DNA of 32,413 nt from a virus. The translations under genes and the position numbers were made by a program. The stretch covers positions 1 through 32,413 of IMG/VR virus record IMGVR_UViG_3300044766_000011; one strand, written 5' to 3'. Of this stretch, positions 12,234-21,250 are shown piece by piece (position 1 is the first letter of the stretch; each line of letters opens with the position of its first letter). A model generated the notes under the pieces. It saw only the letters and a program-made list of their open reading frames with translations. It searched no databases and was not told where the DNA came from.

Positions 12234-13645
12234 ATCACTGTCACCGTCGCAGTCGCGGTATTGGATTCGGAATCCGTAGCCGTTATAATGTCGGTTCCGG
12301 CTGTACTCCCCGCAGTGTAAAGCCCAGTCGAAGAAATCGTACCGCCGCTCACGTTGGTTGTGATCGCATACGTCCACCCGGTTTGACTTCCGCCGTAGGG
12401 CGTGAATTGCTGGGTATTCGTGCGCGGGACGCTGATTGTTCTCGGGGAAAGAAGCGCAGGAAGAATGTAGATATTTCCCGTAGAGAGAACAAACTTGTTT
12501 TTGATTGAGGAAGTTTCGAGCGTGTCGGTGTAAGTCCCGTCAACGGAAGTCGAAAATCCCGCGCCTGTCACCAAACAATTTCCGTCAATGACCCGTATTT
12601 CAGTAACGAGATCATTGATGTTCACCTCAGCGCTCACGCCGGGAACAAACGAAGAAGGCAACGTGCTCAAAATTTCCGATATGTTGACATCGGTTGTACC
12701 GTTGAGGGATGAAACGTTGAATTTCGCAAACAAATCTTCTTCGACAACCACATCCCAATTTACCGTGAAATCCGTACCATCGTCTTGATGGATTGTGTAT
12801 GACTCGTCACCCTTCATGTCGCAACCTAACGAACGATTTGAATATATCGCATTTGCGATATCGGAATCGGTCGCCGATCCGTCGATGATCGGCCAAATGC
12901 AATGCGGGGGGGTTCCGTATACATCAACCGCGCTCGTATAATTTTCGTGCGGATTGCAGGACGTCACCCCAGATATATTCATCAAAGCCGCGTAAAGTTT
13001 TTCATTGAAACCCTTGCTTTGGATTGCCGTTGATTTTTGACGGCGTATTTTTGCGCTTGCGTCAGTTTCCTCATCAATTCCCAACGTGGTATACGCCGAT
13101 GGATTGTTTACGGACGTGACCCCCAATGTGACAGTAACAATCGTGGTAATCGTGTTCAACGATGGGATGATACGGCCAGGGTTCGCGGCTCGGAACGAGC
13201 AGGAATATGAACCAGCCGCCGAAATGTTTTTTGTTTCCGAAAGCTCGTATTGATTCCCCGATTTATCCGATACGGTGAAAACATCCTCAGTGGATTGATC
13301 TAACCCGTAGAGCGTGAGGGATTTGGAAACAACAACCGTGATCGGAACATAGCTATAGGTCCCGGCCTGACGTTGAATGCCGTTGACCGAAAGTCGTTGA
13401 TCCAACACGACGCCTACGGCCTGGTCCGGGTCAACGGATGTGTGAACCTGCAAAACCAAGTCGGCCATGTCCGAATAAACCTGGGAAAGTATGTTAAGCC
13501 ATTGAGAGTCTGGACTTTCGGAATCCAGGTCAATGTCAGTGCCATAAATTTCCTGAAACTTTTCGGTCAGGAACGTTAAAAGCTCCGTAAGTGTTGGAAC
13601 TTGAACCCCGTTCGCATCAATTACAAAATTTAGGGTAGTTGACAT
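12230..13645 (-). CDS. Baseplate J-like wedge protein with C-terminal Ig-like domain
   Basis: Residues 1-390 fit the baseplate J family: GVQVPTLTELLTFLTEKFQEIYG at the start, SPDSQWLNILSQVYSDMADL, DPDQAVGVVLDQRLSVNGIQRQAGTYS, and DASAKIRRQKSTAIQSKGF. Residues ~400-471 form an extra Ig-like domain with GWTYAITTNVSGGTISSTG followed by LYTAG and a final ATVTV strand, the bacterial Ig-like pattern. J proteins form the wedge ring that triggers contraction. The extra domain would project from the baseplate. The ATG overlaps the TAA of the gp25-like gene by one base (TAATG). Confidence 0.85.
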   Translation of the reverse strand: MSTTLNFVIDANGVQVPTLTELLTFLTEKFQEIYGTDIDLDSESPDSQWLNILSQVYSDMADLVLQVHTSVDPDQAVGVVLDQRLSVNGIQRQAGTYSYVPITVVVSKSLTLYGLDQSTEDVFTVSDKSGNQYELSETKNISAAGSYSCSFRAANPGRIIPSLNTITTIVTVTLGVTSVNNPSAYTTLGIDEETDASAKIRRQKSTAIQSKGFNEKLYAALMNISGVTSCNPHENYTSAVDVYGTPPHCIWPIIDGSATDSDIANAIYSNRSLGCDMKGDESYTIHQDDGTDFTVNWDVVVEEDLFAKFNVSSLNGTTDVNISEILSTLPSSFVPGVSAEVNINDLVTEIRVIDGNCLVTGAGFSTSVDGTYTDTLETSSIKNKFVLSTGNIYILPALLSPRTISVPRTNTQQFTPYGGSQTGWTYAITTNVSGGTISSTGLYTAGSTAGTDIITATDSESNTATATVTVI

Positions 13646-14010
13646 TAGATCACCGATCCTTGATAGATAATCGTATCCGTCAAAGTGGAATAGATCGTCT
13701 GGCAGGTGTATGTCGCTGAAAAGTCTCGAGTCTCAGGATCCAAATCATATGCGGTAGACGTGAGTCCCAAGACCCCAGTTGTTTTCAGAATTTGGGTACA
13801 TATTGCGAGTTTGAGCGCCGTCAAATCCTTCGCACCGAGTAGATGCCGCCAGTCAATCCCGTCTCCCATGTCGAAAAAACAATCATTGTTGAAACAGTAA
13901 AGACGACATTGTATTTTTTGACGCAATGAGGCCTTTACGGGCAGGTAATCAGCTCTACCATGACCGAAGGACCAATCCCCATTTGAATCAAGTGCCCGTA
14001 CTCGGTTCAT
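13645..14010 (-). CDS. Baseplate wedge protein, T4 gp25/P2 gpW-like
   Basis: The 121-aa size, the position between spike and J genes, DMGDGIDWRHLLG near residue 50 and the LKLAICTQILKTTGVLGL helix fit the gp25/gpW-like family. This protein joins the sheath-like wedge to the baseplate hub. The gene overlaps the spike gene stop as ATGA and the next start as TAATG, so expression is coupled. Confidence 0.75.
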   Translation of the reverse strand: MNRVRALDSNGDWSFGHGRADYLPVKASLRQKIQCRLYCFNNDCFFDMGDGIDWRHLLGAKDLTALKLAICTQILKTTGVLGLTSTAYDLDPETRDFSATYTCQTIYSTLTDTIIYQGSVI

Positions 14011-14729
14011 TCTAAAAGCTCCGCAATTTTGTTGGCCGTGGTCGTAAGTGAGGTGGAAACCGCCGTGATTGTCGCGGCATTGACTGGTACCGCGCTAACC
14101 CCTCCGCCTGTCGTCACACCCGAAACTGTAATTTGAGATGTTGCCGAAACCAAGTCTTTCACGCTTGAAATCAGTTCGGTAAGAAGCGCATTCAACGTGT
14201 ATTTTTCGTTTGCGATCTTTACCAGTTCCGGCCCCACAGCCACAATGGCGTTTTTGTTTCTGAGGCAAGCCCGGACGTTATCAAAATTCTGTATCGCGTT
14301 TGGCTTTGACCTGAATCCGACAATCACAAGCGCGTCGGAATACGAATGAGTCCTTGGCGTGTCGGGCTCACTGGAATTTGAACCGGCCCACCACGCATCA
14401 ATGTCTCTGTCGTTGAAAAGTATAAGGCACTCGTCACCTTGTGCAACTGGAAAAGTCTGTGAAGCGGTACCGCCTCCGGCAAAAAATACCGGACATGTGA
14501 TTATCGGGGTGTAGTCCACCACGTTTCTTTTGTATACGCTGTTCGTCACCTGATAAAAAACTTTTTTGTAAGCGATCTTCACCGTCGCCGTCTGGGTTTC
14601 GGTATCGAAACTTTCAATGACCCCAACATCGTGACACTTGAAAGTCAAATTCAAATGCTTCTCGAACACGGCGAGAACGTCGGTGAGAGTGGGATTTAAT
14701 GGCAGTGGGGTTAATGGATTGTTGCTCAT
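14007..14729 (-). CDS. Central spike protein, Gp138 N-terminal domain type
   Basis: The 240-aa product has CHDVGVIESFDTETQTATVKI near residue 33 (the OB-fold entry of Gp138_N/gpV-like spikes), PIITCPVFFAGGGTASQTFPV and GDECLILFNDRDIDAWW. This is the characteristic sequence c-Pl-dvPv-f-gG----tfPi--GD-gll-f-e-sid-w. The C-terminus is a Thr/Val-rich repeat and a helix rather than a long beta-helix. It would form the membrane-piercing tip below the hub. It overlaps both neighbours by 4 bases. Confidence 0.85.
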   Translation of the reverse strand: MSNNPLTPLPLNPTLTDVLAVFEKHLNLTFKCHDVGVIESFDTETQTATVKIAYKKVFYQVTNSVYKRNVVDYTPIITCPVFFAGGGTASQTFPVAQGDECLILFNDRDIDAWWAGSNSSEPDTPRTHSYSDALVIVGFRSKPNAIQNFDNVRACLRNKNAIVAVGPELVKIANEKYTLNALLTELISSVKDLVSATSQITVSGVTTGGGVSAVPVNAATITAVSTSLTTTANKIAELLE

Positions 14730-15637
14730 GTTGCCGACTTGTGAGGTTTTAGTTTTCCCTGCTCTAATATTTTTCCCGTGGTTGAGTCAACAAATCCCAG
14801 ACTCGGGGCTAGGAGTCCAACGCCCGTCTTTGCATCCCCGCAAACGGAATCAGAAATCATCCCCGAATGATGCAGGGATATTAGTCGGAAATCTCCGTTC
14901 ATCCATGTTTCAGTCGAACTTTTTAAGGTCACTTTTTGACCAACGATCAAACGAGGCTCGAAAACCATTAAAAGGTTTAAATATGTTCCTTCTCTGACGG
15001 GTGTTTCCAAAAGCCCATAACTCGCATCAATGACCGTATCGGGACCGTCTATCTCAATGTATTCTTCCGGTCTAAGGATATTCACTTTTCCGTTGTCGAT
15101 GAACGTTGTGCCGTCGGAAAGTTGCTGAAGAATCGTATAGGCTTTTCCGTCCATCGAAATCCCGCGATTTAAAACACCGTCGTAACCGTCACCGATTGCG
15201 CCGAGTTTAACCCCCGGCATACTTTTAGCTAGTTTTTCAATCGCTTTTTTTCTGGTTAATCCGGCGGGAAATGTTTCTTGAACGGACCCGTCAAAAATAC
15301 CAGCCACCGCATCCTGGCATGAAATGTTGGTGAGGTAATCAACGCCCTGCCGATACGAATTGCACTCAAGAACTTCTCCGGTGTATGCAACGGATATATT
15401 GCCAGCGTATCCGGCGACGAATGTAATGTATCGTTTAGACGCAAAGTTAAACTGGTTTTTTTGCAAAAGTCTTCGATGATCTGCGGACAAATTATACAAA
15501 GTAAACTCGGACGTATTTAAGGACTGCATCGAATTACGGTTTATATCAAACTCAATCGTTACGGGGAGTTTGAATGTCAAACTTTTTCCGTCGATGGTTC
15601 CGATTTCAATTGAGTAGTTACGCCCGAATTTTTTCAT
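14726..15637 (-). CDS. Baseplate hub protein (gp27/gpD-like)
   Basis: A 303-aa protein just upstream of the spike gene. FDINRNSMQSLNTSEFTLYNLSADHRRLL near residue 30, FVAGYAGNISVAYTGEVLEC near 75 and YLNLLMVFEPRLIVGQKVTL near 220 match hub proteins of contractile-tailed phages, which trimerise below the tube and hold the spike. The start overlaps the preceding stop as ATGA. Confidence 0.75.
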   Translation of the reverse strand: MKKFGRNYSIEIGTIDGKSLTFKLPVTIEFDINRNSMQSLNTSEFTLYNLSADHRRLLQKNQFNFASKRYITFVAGYAGNISVAYTGEVLECNSYRQGVDYLTNISCQDAVAGIFDGSVQETFPAGLTRKKAIEKLAKSMPGVKLGAIGDGYDGVLNRGISMDGKAYTILQQLSDGTTFIDNGKVNILRPEEYIEIDGPDTVIDASYGLLETPVREGTYLNLLMVFEPRLIVGQKVTLKSSTETWMNGDFRLISLHHSGMISDSVCGDAKTGVGLLAPSLGFVDSTTGKILEQGKLKPHKSAT

Positions 15638-15978
15638 TGGTTTTTCAGGTAGCTTTCGTATTCTTCAACATCGTCGGAATCAAGAAGGTAGAGGATTGAA
15701 TATCCGTTTGAAAAATCCTCCAACTGAGTAGGTTCCCTATTGCCGTCCGTTTTACAAGCAATCCCGAAATCCAAAATGTTTTTCCACTGTCTCAGGATGT
15801 TTGGGACCGTGCAAATTCTAATCCCGTTAATGGTCACGGAACCGGCGGTTATTTGCTCGAAAAACCAACCGTATTGTTGCGGAATGAAACGCATACGCAT
15901 GACCATCTGCAATCCGCTGGGGAGCGTGATCGTTTGTTGCTGATATGCGTCGGATGTTATCCCGGTTATCTGTTGCAT
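15634..15978 (-). CDS. Baseplate plug-like protein (Pam3 gp18-like)
   Basis: The 114-aa product (ATG at 15978; a GTG three codons earlier is possible) has YQQQTITLPSGLQMVMRMRF, QYGWFFEQITAGSVTINGIRI and a C-terminal DVEEYESYL. This fits the small single-domain plug proteins encoded between Dit-like and hub genes in small myoviruses. It likely closes the baseplate channel. No RBS of note, so coupling to the upstream stop is probable. Confidence 0.65.
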   Translation of the reverse strand: MQQITGITSDAYQQQTITLPSGLQMVMRMRFIPQQYGWFFEQITAGSVTINGIRICTVPNILRQWKNILDFGIACKTDGNREPTQLEDFSNGYSILYLLDSDDVEEYESYLKNQ

Positions 15979-15979
15979 G

Positions 15980-16780
15980 TTACACACTCAGCCCGAAAGC
16001 GGATAAGATCGTTTTGGACGATGAAATAGGGGACTGGGTACTCACGTTTTTTAGATCGCTTTTTTGAGCGCCAAGTCGTCCGTCGTAAATCCCGCTTCCT
16101 GCGTTTTGATCTTTAATGTCTGCAACGAATCTCACGCGCTTGAACGTTATAAAAAAGTCCGTCATGGTTCGGGTGCTTTCATCCTGTACCGGTCGCATGG
16201 TTTCAATCATCATATTTTCAAACACGGCCCACGGGGTTTGCACCGTAAAAAGTGAACGTGAAAACCAGTATCCATAAAGCCAGTTGAAAACCGTTTGCTG
16301 ATTGTTTTGGGTTGACAATCCGGTTTTCACTCCGAATTTATTCAGCACGGAACCAGCAGAAGCCACAACACTTTTTGCCTCAGATATCGCAGACGCGGCG
16401 GAGTTGTACGCATTTAACGCGGTAACGGAAAGAGACGGAGAAAGTCCCGAAATCAACGGAAGTCGGCTTACTGTATCAGCGGCTTTGGCAATCGTTGACG
16501 AATTGTCATCAATGACAACCTCTCCCACAAATCCATGAACGGATATTTTTTCAGGTCTAAGGGACGCATGGTCTTGAAGCGTCGTGTTGTCTTCGGCGTA
16601 GTGATCGGTGATATCGCTTGCTATTTCGATTTGATTCAAACCCTCGTAATGGAATATCAATGGTGTTTGATTTTCGAGATCAACACCATTTGAAAATGTG
16701 GGGGTGTATCCCGAATTTGAATCAGGAATCACGAGGGCGATATTGTCGAGTACACCGGAAACGTTGGTTATGTCGGACAT
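15980..16780 (-). CDS. Dit-like baseplate/tail protein
   Basis: In this 266-aa protein LIFHYEGLNQIEIASDITDHYAEDNTTLQDH at residues ~40-70 is followed by RPEKISVHGFVGEV, the pattern of Dit-like proteins of contractile tails (H--v----i-dHi---P--I---Gf-gE). A Ser/Ala-rich helix lies at ~100-150 and a beta domain with FENMMIETMRPVQDESTRTMTDF, then FKRVRFV, closes it. It would attach the tube end to the hub. It lies directly after the tape measure. Confidence 0.7.
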   Translation of the reverse strand: MSDITNVSGVLDNIALVIPDSNSGYTPTFSNGVDLENQTPLIFHYEGLNQIEIASDITDHYAEDNTTLQDHASLRPEKISVHGFVGEVVIDDNSSTIAKAADTVSRLPLISGLSPSLSVTALNAYNSAASAISEAKSVVASAGSVLNKFGVKTGLSTQNNQQTVFNWLYGYWFSRSLFTVQTPWAVFENMMIETMRPVQDESTRTMTDFFITFKRVRFVADIKDQNAGSGIYDGRLGAQKSDLKNVSTQSPISSSKTILSAFGLSV

Positions 16781-16781
16781 T

Positions 16782-17987
16782 TTATGGACCTACCGGTGAA
16801 TAAAAGTAACTTGCCGCCGCTGAGTTTTGTTTCGTTCCAATAACGGAAACGGCCCCGTCTCCCACGTTTTTTCCAGTCGTTTGAGAAGTCTCTCCGGGGT
16901 TTTGCTTTACGTTTACGGACACGTGGTTAACCGTGCTGAAGTAATTTTGTAATCCAGTTGGATTTAACGTCAAAGGGACGTGAAACTGGTTTGCAGCAAC
17001 CGGACCCGAGAACGCATCTTTAATGCCTTTTTTCATTGCGACATAAGGACTTTGTTTTTGAGAGTCCAATTTAACGGACTCTTCTAAACCTCTTGAAAAA
17101 GGGCTTGTTCCCGTACTGTCGGGCGTTATGTACGCAAGGGGAGCAAGTATTTTTCCCATTGCTTCAAAAATCTTCATCTTACCGTTAAGCTTTTCAAGAG
17201 CGCTTACTAACCCCGAAATAGCCGACGTGATGTTTTCAATCCCTTTAACAATGGTTTTGTCCGACATGAGTTTATCGAAACCTTTGGTCATGTCCTCGAC
17301 GGCTCTATACATGTTTTGTTTGTTTCGGGCCAAGTCTTTTATTTGTGCATCCGAAAGAGCCTTCCCCATAAACTTAGCGATTCTTTCAGGAGTTAATCCG
17401 CCCTTTGCCATCGCCACAATCTCGGAGTCCGAAAGTTGAAATGTTCTGGCAAGCCAATTTCGAGCCGATGTTTGTTGAGGACCTTGGATTTTGTCCATCG
17501 TCATAATCATTTGGGCAAGACGTTGCGTGAATTGTGGGATATTGTCTTTCCACGCGTTGATTTCTTTGGTGTCGGGCATCTTTATGGTTTTATTTTTGGA
17601 AAGAACATCCACCATCAGTTCGAGGCCCTGTACATTTCCCTTGGCGTCATAAGCGAGGCTAGAAAGACTGTTTTGCAGTTTTCCCATTGTTGCACCGAAG
17701 TCAATGGTTGTACCCATTGCATCGGAAGCGGCGAGATCGTAAGCCTGAATGGTTTTTGCCGCGACTCCCAAAAGCACCGATTGATTTTCGATGGACATCC
17801 CGAAATCGCCCGACGCACTAGTGGCTTTTCCAAGCTCATAAAAAGCCGCGACAATCGCGGCCTTCGCTTCAAGTGACGAAGATGTTAGACTTTTGAAACT
17901 ACTTTTGACGGAGCTAAGCGCATCGAGGGACTTTTCAGATCCCTTGATTCCAAGATTCACGAAAAATTCCCCGGCGCTCGTTGGCAT
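16782..17987 (-). CDS. Tape measure protein, short
   Basis: Position after the tail chaperone frames and the Ala/Ser/Lys-rich helical composition identify it. Residues ~1-60 have FFVNLGIKGSEKSLDALSSVK and a helix, ~70-110 LGVAAKTIQAYDLAA, and ~250-280 an amphipathic ITSAISGLVSALEKLNGK segment. At 401 aa it is short; at about 0.15 nm per residue (known ruler relation) the tail would be near 60 nm. There is no peptidase or lysozyme insert. A Gly/Asn-rich C-terminus ends in SYFYSPVG. Confidence 0.8.
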   Translation of the reverse strand: MPTSAGEFFVNLGIKGSEKSLDALSSVKSSFKSLTSSSLEAKAAIVAAFYELGKATSASGDFGMSIENQSVLLGVAAKTIQAYDLAASDAMGTTIDFGATMGKLQNSLSSLAYDAKGNVQGLELMVDVLSKNKTIKMPDTKEINAWKDNIPQFTQRLAQMIMTMDKIQGPQQTSARNWLARTFQLSDSEIVAMAKGGLTPERIAKFMGKALSDAQIKDLARNKQNMYRAVEDMTKGFDKLMSDKTIVKGIENITSAISGLVSALEKLNGKMKIFEAMGKILAPLAYITPDSTGTSPFSRGLEESVKLDSQKQSPYVAMKKGIKDAFSGPVAANQFHVPLTLNPTGLQNYFSTVNHVSVNVKQNPGETSQTTGKNVGDGAVSVIGTKQNSAAASYFYSPVGP

Positions 17988-17992
17988 GGTGG

Positions 17993-18205
17993 TTAGTCCT
18001 TCTTGTTTAGCTCGCGTGTCTCAATGTCGAAATCCACCAAAAACTGATCGTACTCCAAGGCCTGTATGACAGTTCGAGCGTCCATCTTTTCGGCTACCTC
18101 AACGCTCGACGCATACCCAGCTTTAACGAGTCGAAGACAGATTAGGAGGTTTTCTCCGTCTGGACGGATGGAGACACTTGGGAAGCGGACTCCTCCACGA
18201 TTCCT
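17993..18205 (-). CDS. Tail chaperone C-terminal extension reached by -1 frameshift
   Basis: A frame -1 to the tail chaperone gene is open across the chaperone 3' end and continues to the stop at 17993. It has no credible start of its own. The part beyond the chaperone stop encodes ENLLICLRLVKAGYASSVEVAEKM and ALEYDQFLVDFD, which resembles the second-frame half of G/GT-type chaperones. The A-AAA-GGA site at 18208-18202 lets the Lys tRNA re-pair after a -1 slip; this coordinate is my choice, and a second weak site lies at 18153. The fusion would be about 188 aa. It guides tape measure folding and tube assembly. Confidence 0.6.
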   Translation of the reverse strand, partial: RNRGGVRFPSVSIRPDGENLLICLRLVKAGYASSVEVAEKMDARTVIQALEYDQFLVDFDIETRELNKKD

Positions 18206-18558
18206 TTTAGCGTTGGGAATTGTGCAAATAGGCTCTTCACGAAAGGGTCGGTGTTCTCTTTTACAACCTCCACGGCGATTTCGTAAAAATCTTCCCGTTT
18301 TTCGGTGTCCTCGAAAACGTCGGGCGTGATTTTCACTCCGTCGTAAATGCAACGCCCCATACATTTCCAAAGAGATTCCTCGACCGGTTTGGATGAAATG
18401 ATTGAGCAAAGCATGTCCTTATAAACCCCAAGGATTCCAACGCGAAGATCAACCCCACGAACCTCGCTGGAAATTGCTTGGTACAAAGATTTTGCATCTG
18501 CAAACGGTGCCGGAGAAACTTTCAGAACACGACCACTTTTAAGCGTAACTTCCCGCAT
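18142..18558 (-). CDS. Tail assembly chaperone, zero-frame product
   Basis: An AAGAAGGAGGACGT site supports the ATG at 18558. The 138-aa product (MREVTLKSGRVLKVSPAPF at the start, helix-rich after residue 20, LLARE-like region replaced by KCMGRCIYDG) fits the first-frame chaperone encoded between tube and tape measure genes. It would bind the tape measure during tail building. Its 3' end carries the proposed frameshift site. Family assignment rests on position, size and the overlapping second frame. Confidence 0.65.
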   Translation of the reverse strand: MREVTLKSGRVLKVSPAPFADAKSLYQAISSEVRGVDLRVGILGVYKDMLCSIISSKPVEESLWKCMGRCIYDGVKITPDVFEDTEKREDFYEIAVEVVKENTDPFVKSLFAQFPTLKGIVEESASQVSPSVQTEKTS

Positions 18559-18570
18559 ACGTCCTCCTTC

Positions 18571-19026
18571 TTACCCGATCACACGGGCGCATTTCGCAAA
18601 CTGCATTTTGTAAATGGTTTCCGCCTGACTCGCTTCTCCCTCAACGTTCGACTTGACGGAGTTTTGCTTCTGGAAAATTCCACCAGAAAAAATGTATGTA
18701 TCGGACGAAACGTTACCCGCTCCATCACCCAGTTTTTTAACGAAACTTCCCGAAAGGGCGGTGAATCCAGTGAAATCGTTACGCTGTGAATTGAGTCTAT
18801 TTTGAAGGTATTTGTCATCGTTGGATCCACGCAAAATACGCAATTCAAAATCGGCTTGATTGCCGGTCTCGTTGAGTGCCATTAGCGCATTCCCATTTTT
18901 CCCGACGTGAATGGTCGCAAGGTTGTTTGGAAATTCAACGGTTGCAACATCGGCCACGGATAAATCATTCATCACATGGTCGTTAAAAACAATAGTATCG
19001 TTTCCTGTTAGGACTAAGGAATCCAT
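18571..19026 (-). CDS. Tail tube protein
   Basis: The 151-aa protein directly follows the sheath gene, as in most contractile-tail phages. It begins MDSLVLTGNDTIVFNDHVM, has DLSVADVATVEFPNN and ADFELRILRGSNDDKYLQNRL, typical of DUF3277-like inner tube proteins, and a FVKKLGDG...SDTYIFSGG beta region. It would stack as hexamers inside the sheath. AAAGGAG precedes the start. Confidence 0.75.
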   Translation of the reverse strand: MDSLVLTGNDTIVFNDHVMNDLSVADVATVEFPNNLATIHVGKNGNALMALNETGNQADFELRILRGSNDDKYLQNRLNSQRNDFTGFTALSGSFVKKLGDGAGNVSSDTYIFSGGIFQKQNSVKSNVEGEASQAETIYKMQFAKCARVIG

Positions 19027-19039
19027 TTTCTTTTCTCCT

Positions 19040-20479
19040 TTAGGCGTTTATGTTTACGATGACATCGGACGAATGGACGGCCCCGGCTTCCTTCAACGCA
19101 ATTTGAACCAAAGGGGCCTTTCGGGCCTCTCGGTTGATTTGGCTTTGTTCGGAAACGGGAGTCGAATAGATGTAGTACCCGACTTCCTCAATGTTTTTGA
19201 GCATTGCGTCTTGATCCCCAAACGTGGTTGAACTTGTCCACTCGCCCGGAGCTCCAAACGCATTCCGTATAGCCTGTTCGCAAACTTTCCGATATGCGCC
19301 CTTGAGCCCATCCATGCCTTTTTCGGTTTGTGGTATTTTCGTAGCTGTTTGTCGGAGATAATTGAATCCGGCTACTTCCAGCGCACCCACGAACCAAAGT
19401 AGGTTATAAACACGATCCGAAAACGTATTCGTGCCGGAGGTGAACACGCACGGGACGCCTTGGATGCTCACATAGTCGTCGGCCCCGGTGGTTGTGCATT
19501 CACCTAGGATTGTTTGTGTGGCCGTGGGATCAACATCAACACCCTTGAGCGTCTTGAGGTGCATCGTAATCGTGGTATTGGACCCGTCGAAATTTACCGA
19601 CATGAGGCGGGACGCATACGCGGACTCGGCAAGCATGGCATTGATCCCAGAATTGGACGAATCCCCGTAATAGATGCACCGAGTATGGGTATAACTGGAT
19701 GATGTGATGGTTCGGAAAAGTCCACCGGCTTGAATGTATGACTCGGTGTAGGCCGAAATGAAAAGCAACATTTTCAGGCTTTGAACCAATTCGGCGGCGG
19801 CGAGGGCATCCGTAGAACCCAAACCCTCGGCGGTTTTGGTGCATTCGATCCCAAAAAATGAAACCTGGGATTTCATGCGCATGATGCCTTCGTCCAGCGT
19901 TTCACCCGATTGGGTGGGAGCCACCGTCGACGTAACCACCGTCAGAACTCGAGTTAAAGTGTTGTCGGTAATGGTGATGGCATCAACTTCCCCGTAATTA
20001 CCATTGCAGGCAATAGCGAGTTGAAGCGACGCAATGCTTCCGGCAACAGTCCAATCCGATTGACCTGTCACGACCTGTAGCGCCGTTTGAATTGTCGATA
20101 GCGTCGCATCCCAAGCGATTGATGCAGTTGAACCATTCGAGGACGTGATCTTAAATGCCCCAGCATCGGGAGCGATATCAAACGTAATGGTCTGAATGGA
20201 AGGACGCAACGGAATGACGGCAAGATATCCGTCGCCTTGCAGTATGTTCGGGGCCTGTGAAAAAGTTTTCGCGGACTTTTTGTATGTCGCGGACGAAGAC
20301 CCGAAGTCCGTCATCACCTCGGACGGTTCCAAGTAAATTTTGTAATCATCGGACCCGAAAGAAGAAAGAGGCGTTTCGTGGGTGAAAAGGGCAATGGCAC
20401 TTGTGTTGTACTCACTCATGCCGGTTTGCGTTTCAGCCACCGATATATTGATTACGTTTGCAATCGAAAGATCAGACAT
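19040..20479 (-). CDS. Tail sheath protein, DUF3383-like
   Basis: The 479-aa product begins MSDLSIANVINISVAETQTG and contains NTSAIALFTHE, VMTDFGSSSATYKKSAKTFSQ, the marker order of DUF3383 contractile sheath proteins, then GYLAVIPLR and a large domain ending KAPLVQIALKEAGAVHSSDV. It shows directly that the phage is a myovirus. Within ~110-200 a beta insert (AGAFKITSSNGSTASIAWD) probably decorates the outside. AAGGAGAAAAAAAC precedes the ATG. Confidence 0.85.
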   Translation of the reverse strand: MSDLSIANVINISVAETQTGMSEYNTSAIALFTHETPLSSFGSDDYKIYLEPSEVMTDFGSSSATYKKSAKTFSQAPNILQGDGYLAVIPLRPSIQTITFDIAPDAGAFKITSSNGSTASIAWDATLSTIQTALQVVTGQSDWTVAGSIASLQLAIACNGNYGEVDAITITDNTLTRVLTVVTSTVAPTQSGETLDEGIMRMKSQVSFFGIECTKTAEGLGSTDALAAAELVQSLKMLLFISAYTESYIQAGGLFRTITSSSYTHTRCIYYGDSSNSGINAMLAESAYASRLMSVNFDGSNTTITMHLKTLKGVDVDPTATQTILGECTTTGADDYVSIQGVPCVFTSGTNTFSDRVYNLLWFVGALEVAGFNYLRQTATKIPQTEKGMDGLKGAYRKVCEQAIRNAFGAPGEWTSSTTFGDQDAMLKNIEEVGYYIYSTPVSEQSQINREARKAPLVQIALKEAGAVHSSDVIVNINA

Positions 20480-20491
20480 GTTTTTTTCTCC

Positions 20492-21250
20492 TTAAGCGTT
20501 TGTCGTTACGGCAACGTCCTGGAACGTGTCGTAGTATTCCGGCGTGACAGATTTCTTGATCTGGTAAAACAATTTGCACGGCATGACATACCGGTAAGGG
20601 ATTGCCGCCCCATCTCCGGTCGAAACATCCCGAAGGCTTCCCGGTACAGTGCTGATTTTGATGCCGCAATTTTCTTGCTGTTTGGTCGCGTACTCACTCA
20701 TCAAAGCCATGACCACGGCCTCTTTGCTGAAAAGAGCGGACGTGTCACGGCTGATGATGTTCACATCAATGGACGCGCAGACCTGGACGTATTGTTTTGC
20801 CTCACTCCATCCGTATGTTTTGTTCGGTATGACGTTGTTCCCGATGATTTTGTTATCCGATACAATACCGACGATGTAAAGACCGTCACTTTTTGGAACG
20901 AAAACTTTTTGATTCCAAAGAACGCAATGGTCGTCGTCAAGACCAAGAACGGTTTTAAAAATGTCCATGAAAATCTGGATGGGATGAGCAATTGTTATTG
21001 TGGTAGTTCCTGAATCTAATGGGACAAAATGTGAACTTAACATGTCCACATTTAAGACATCTGTTATTTTCATTGGGTTAAAATATTCGGGAGCAGTGTA
21101 AACACCACTTTGCAGAAATGTTCCTCCTGCTCCGCCTGCAGAAACGTACCAACAACCGTTGAAAGCTCCTGATACGTCTGATACAGCGGAAAGTGAAACC
21201 GAACCACCCGCACAAACTATGTTTTTTGTTTTTGAAATTGTAACGGTCAT
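20492..21250 (-). CDS. Neck/tail-terminator-region protein with N-terminal Ig-like segment
   Basis: The 252-aa protein lies between connector genes and the sheath, the usual place of the tail terminator. Residues ~1-55 contain SVSLSAVSDVSGAFNGCWYVS and GGAGGTFLQSGVYTAP, the Ig-like GG--i---G-YTAP pattern. The rest (IAHPIQIFMDIFKTVLGL, ASIDVNIISRDTSALFSKEAVVMAL) fits neck proteins with a central helix pair. The terminator call is from position; the Ig-like segment is seen in sequence. Its ATG overlaps the previous stop (ATGA). Confidence 0.6.
   Translation of the reverse strand: MTVTISKTKNIVCAGGSVSLSAVSDVSGAFNGCWYVSAGGAGGTFLQSGVYTAPEYFNPMKITDVLNVDMLSSHFVPLDSGTTTITIAHPIQIFMDIFKTVLGLDDDHCVLWNQKVFVPKSDGLYIVGIVSDNKIIGNNVIPNKTYGWSEAKQYVQVCASIDVNIISRDTSALFSKEAVVMALMSEYATKQQENCGIKISTVPGSLRDVSTGDGAAIPYRYVMPCKLFYQIKKSVTPEYYDTFQDVAVTTNA

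Noticed and set aside
20378-21013. Plus-strand 211-aa frame
   Set aside because: It is antisense to the sheath and neck genes, has no recognisable motif and no ribosome site; it appears as a shadow frame.
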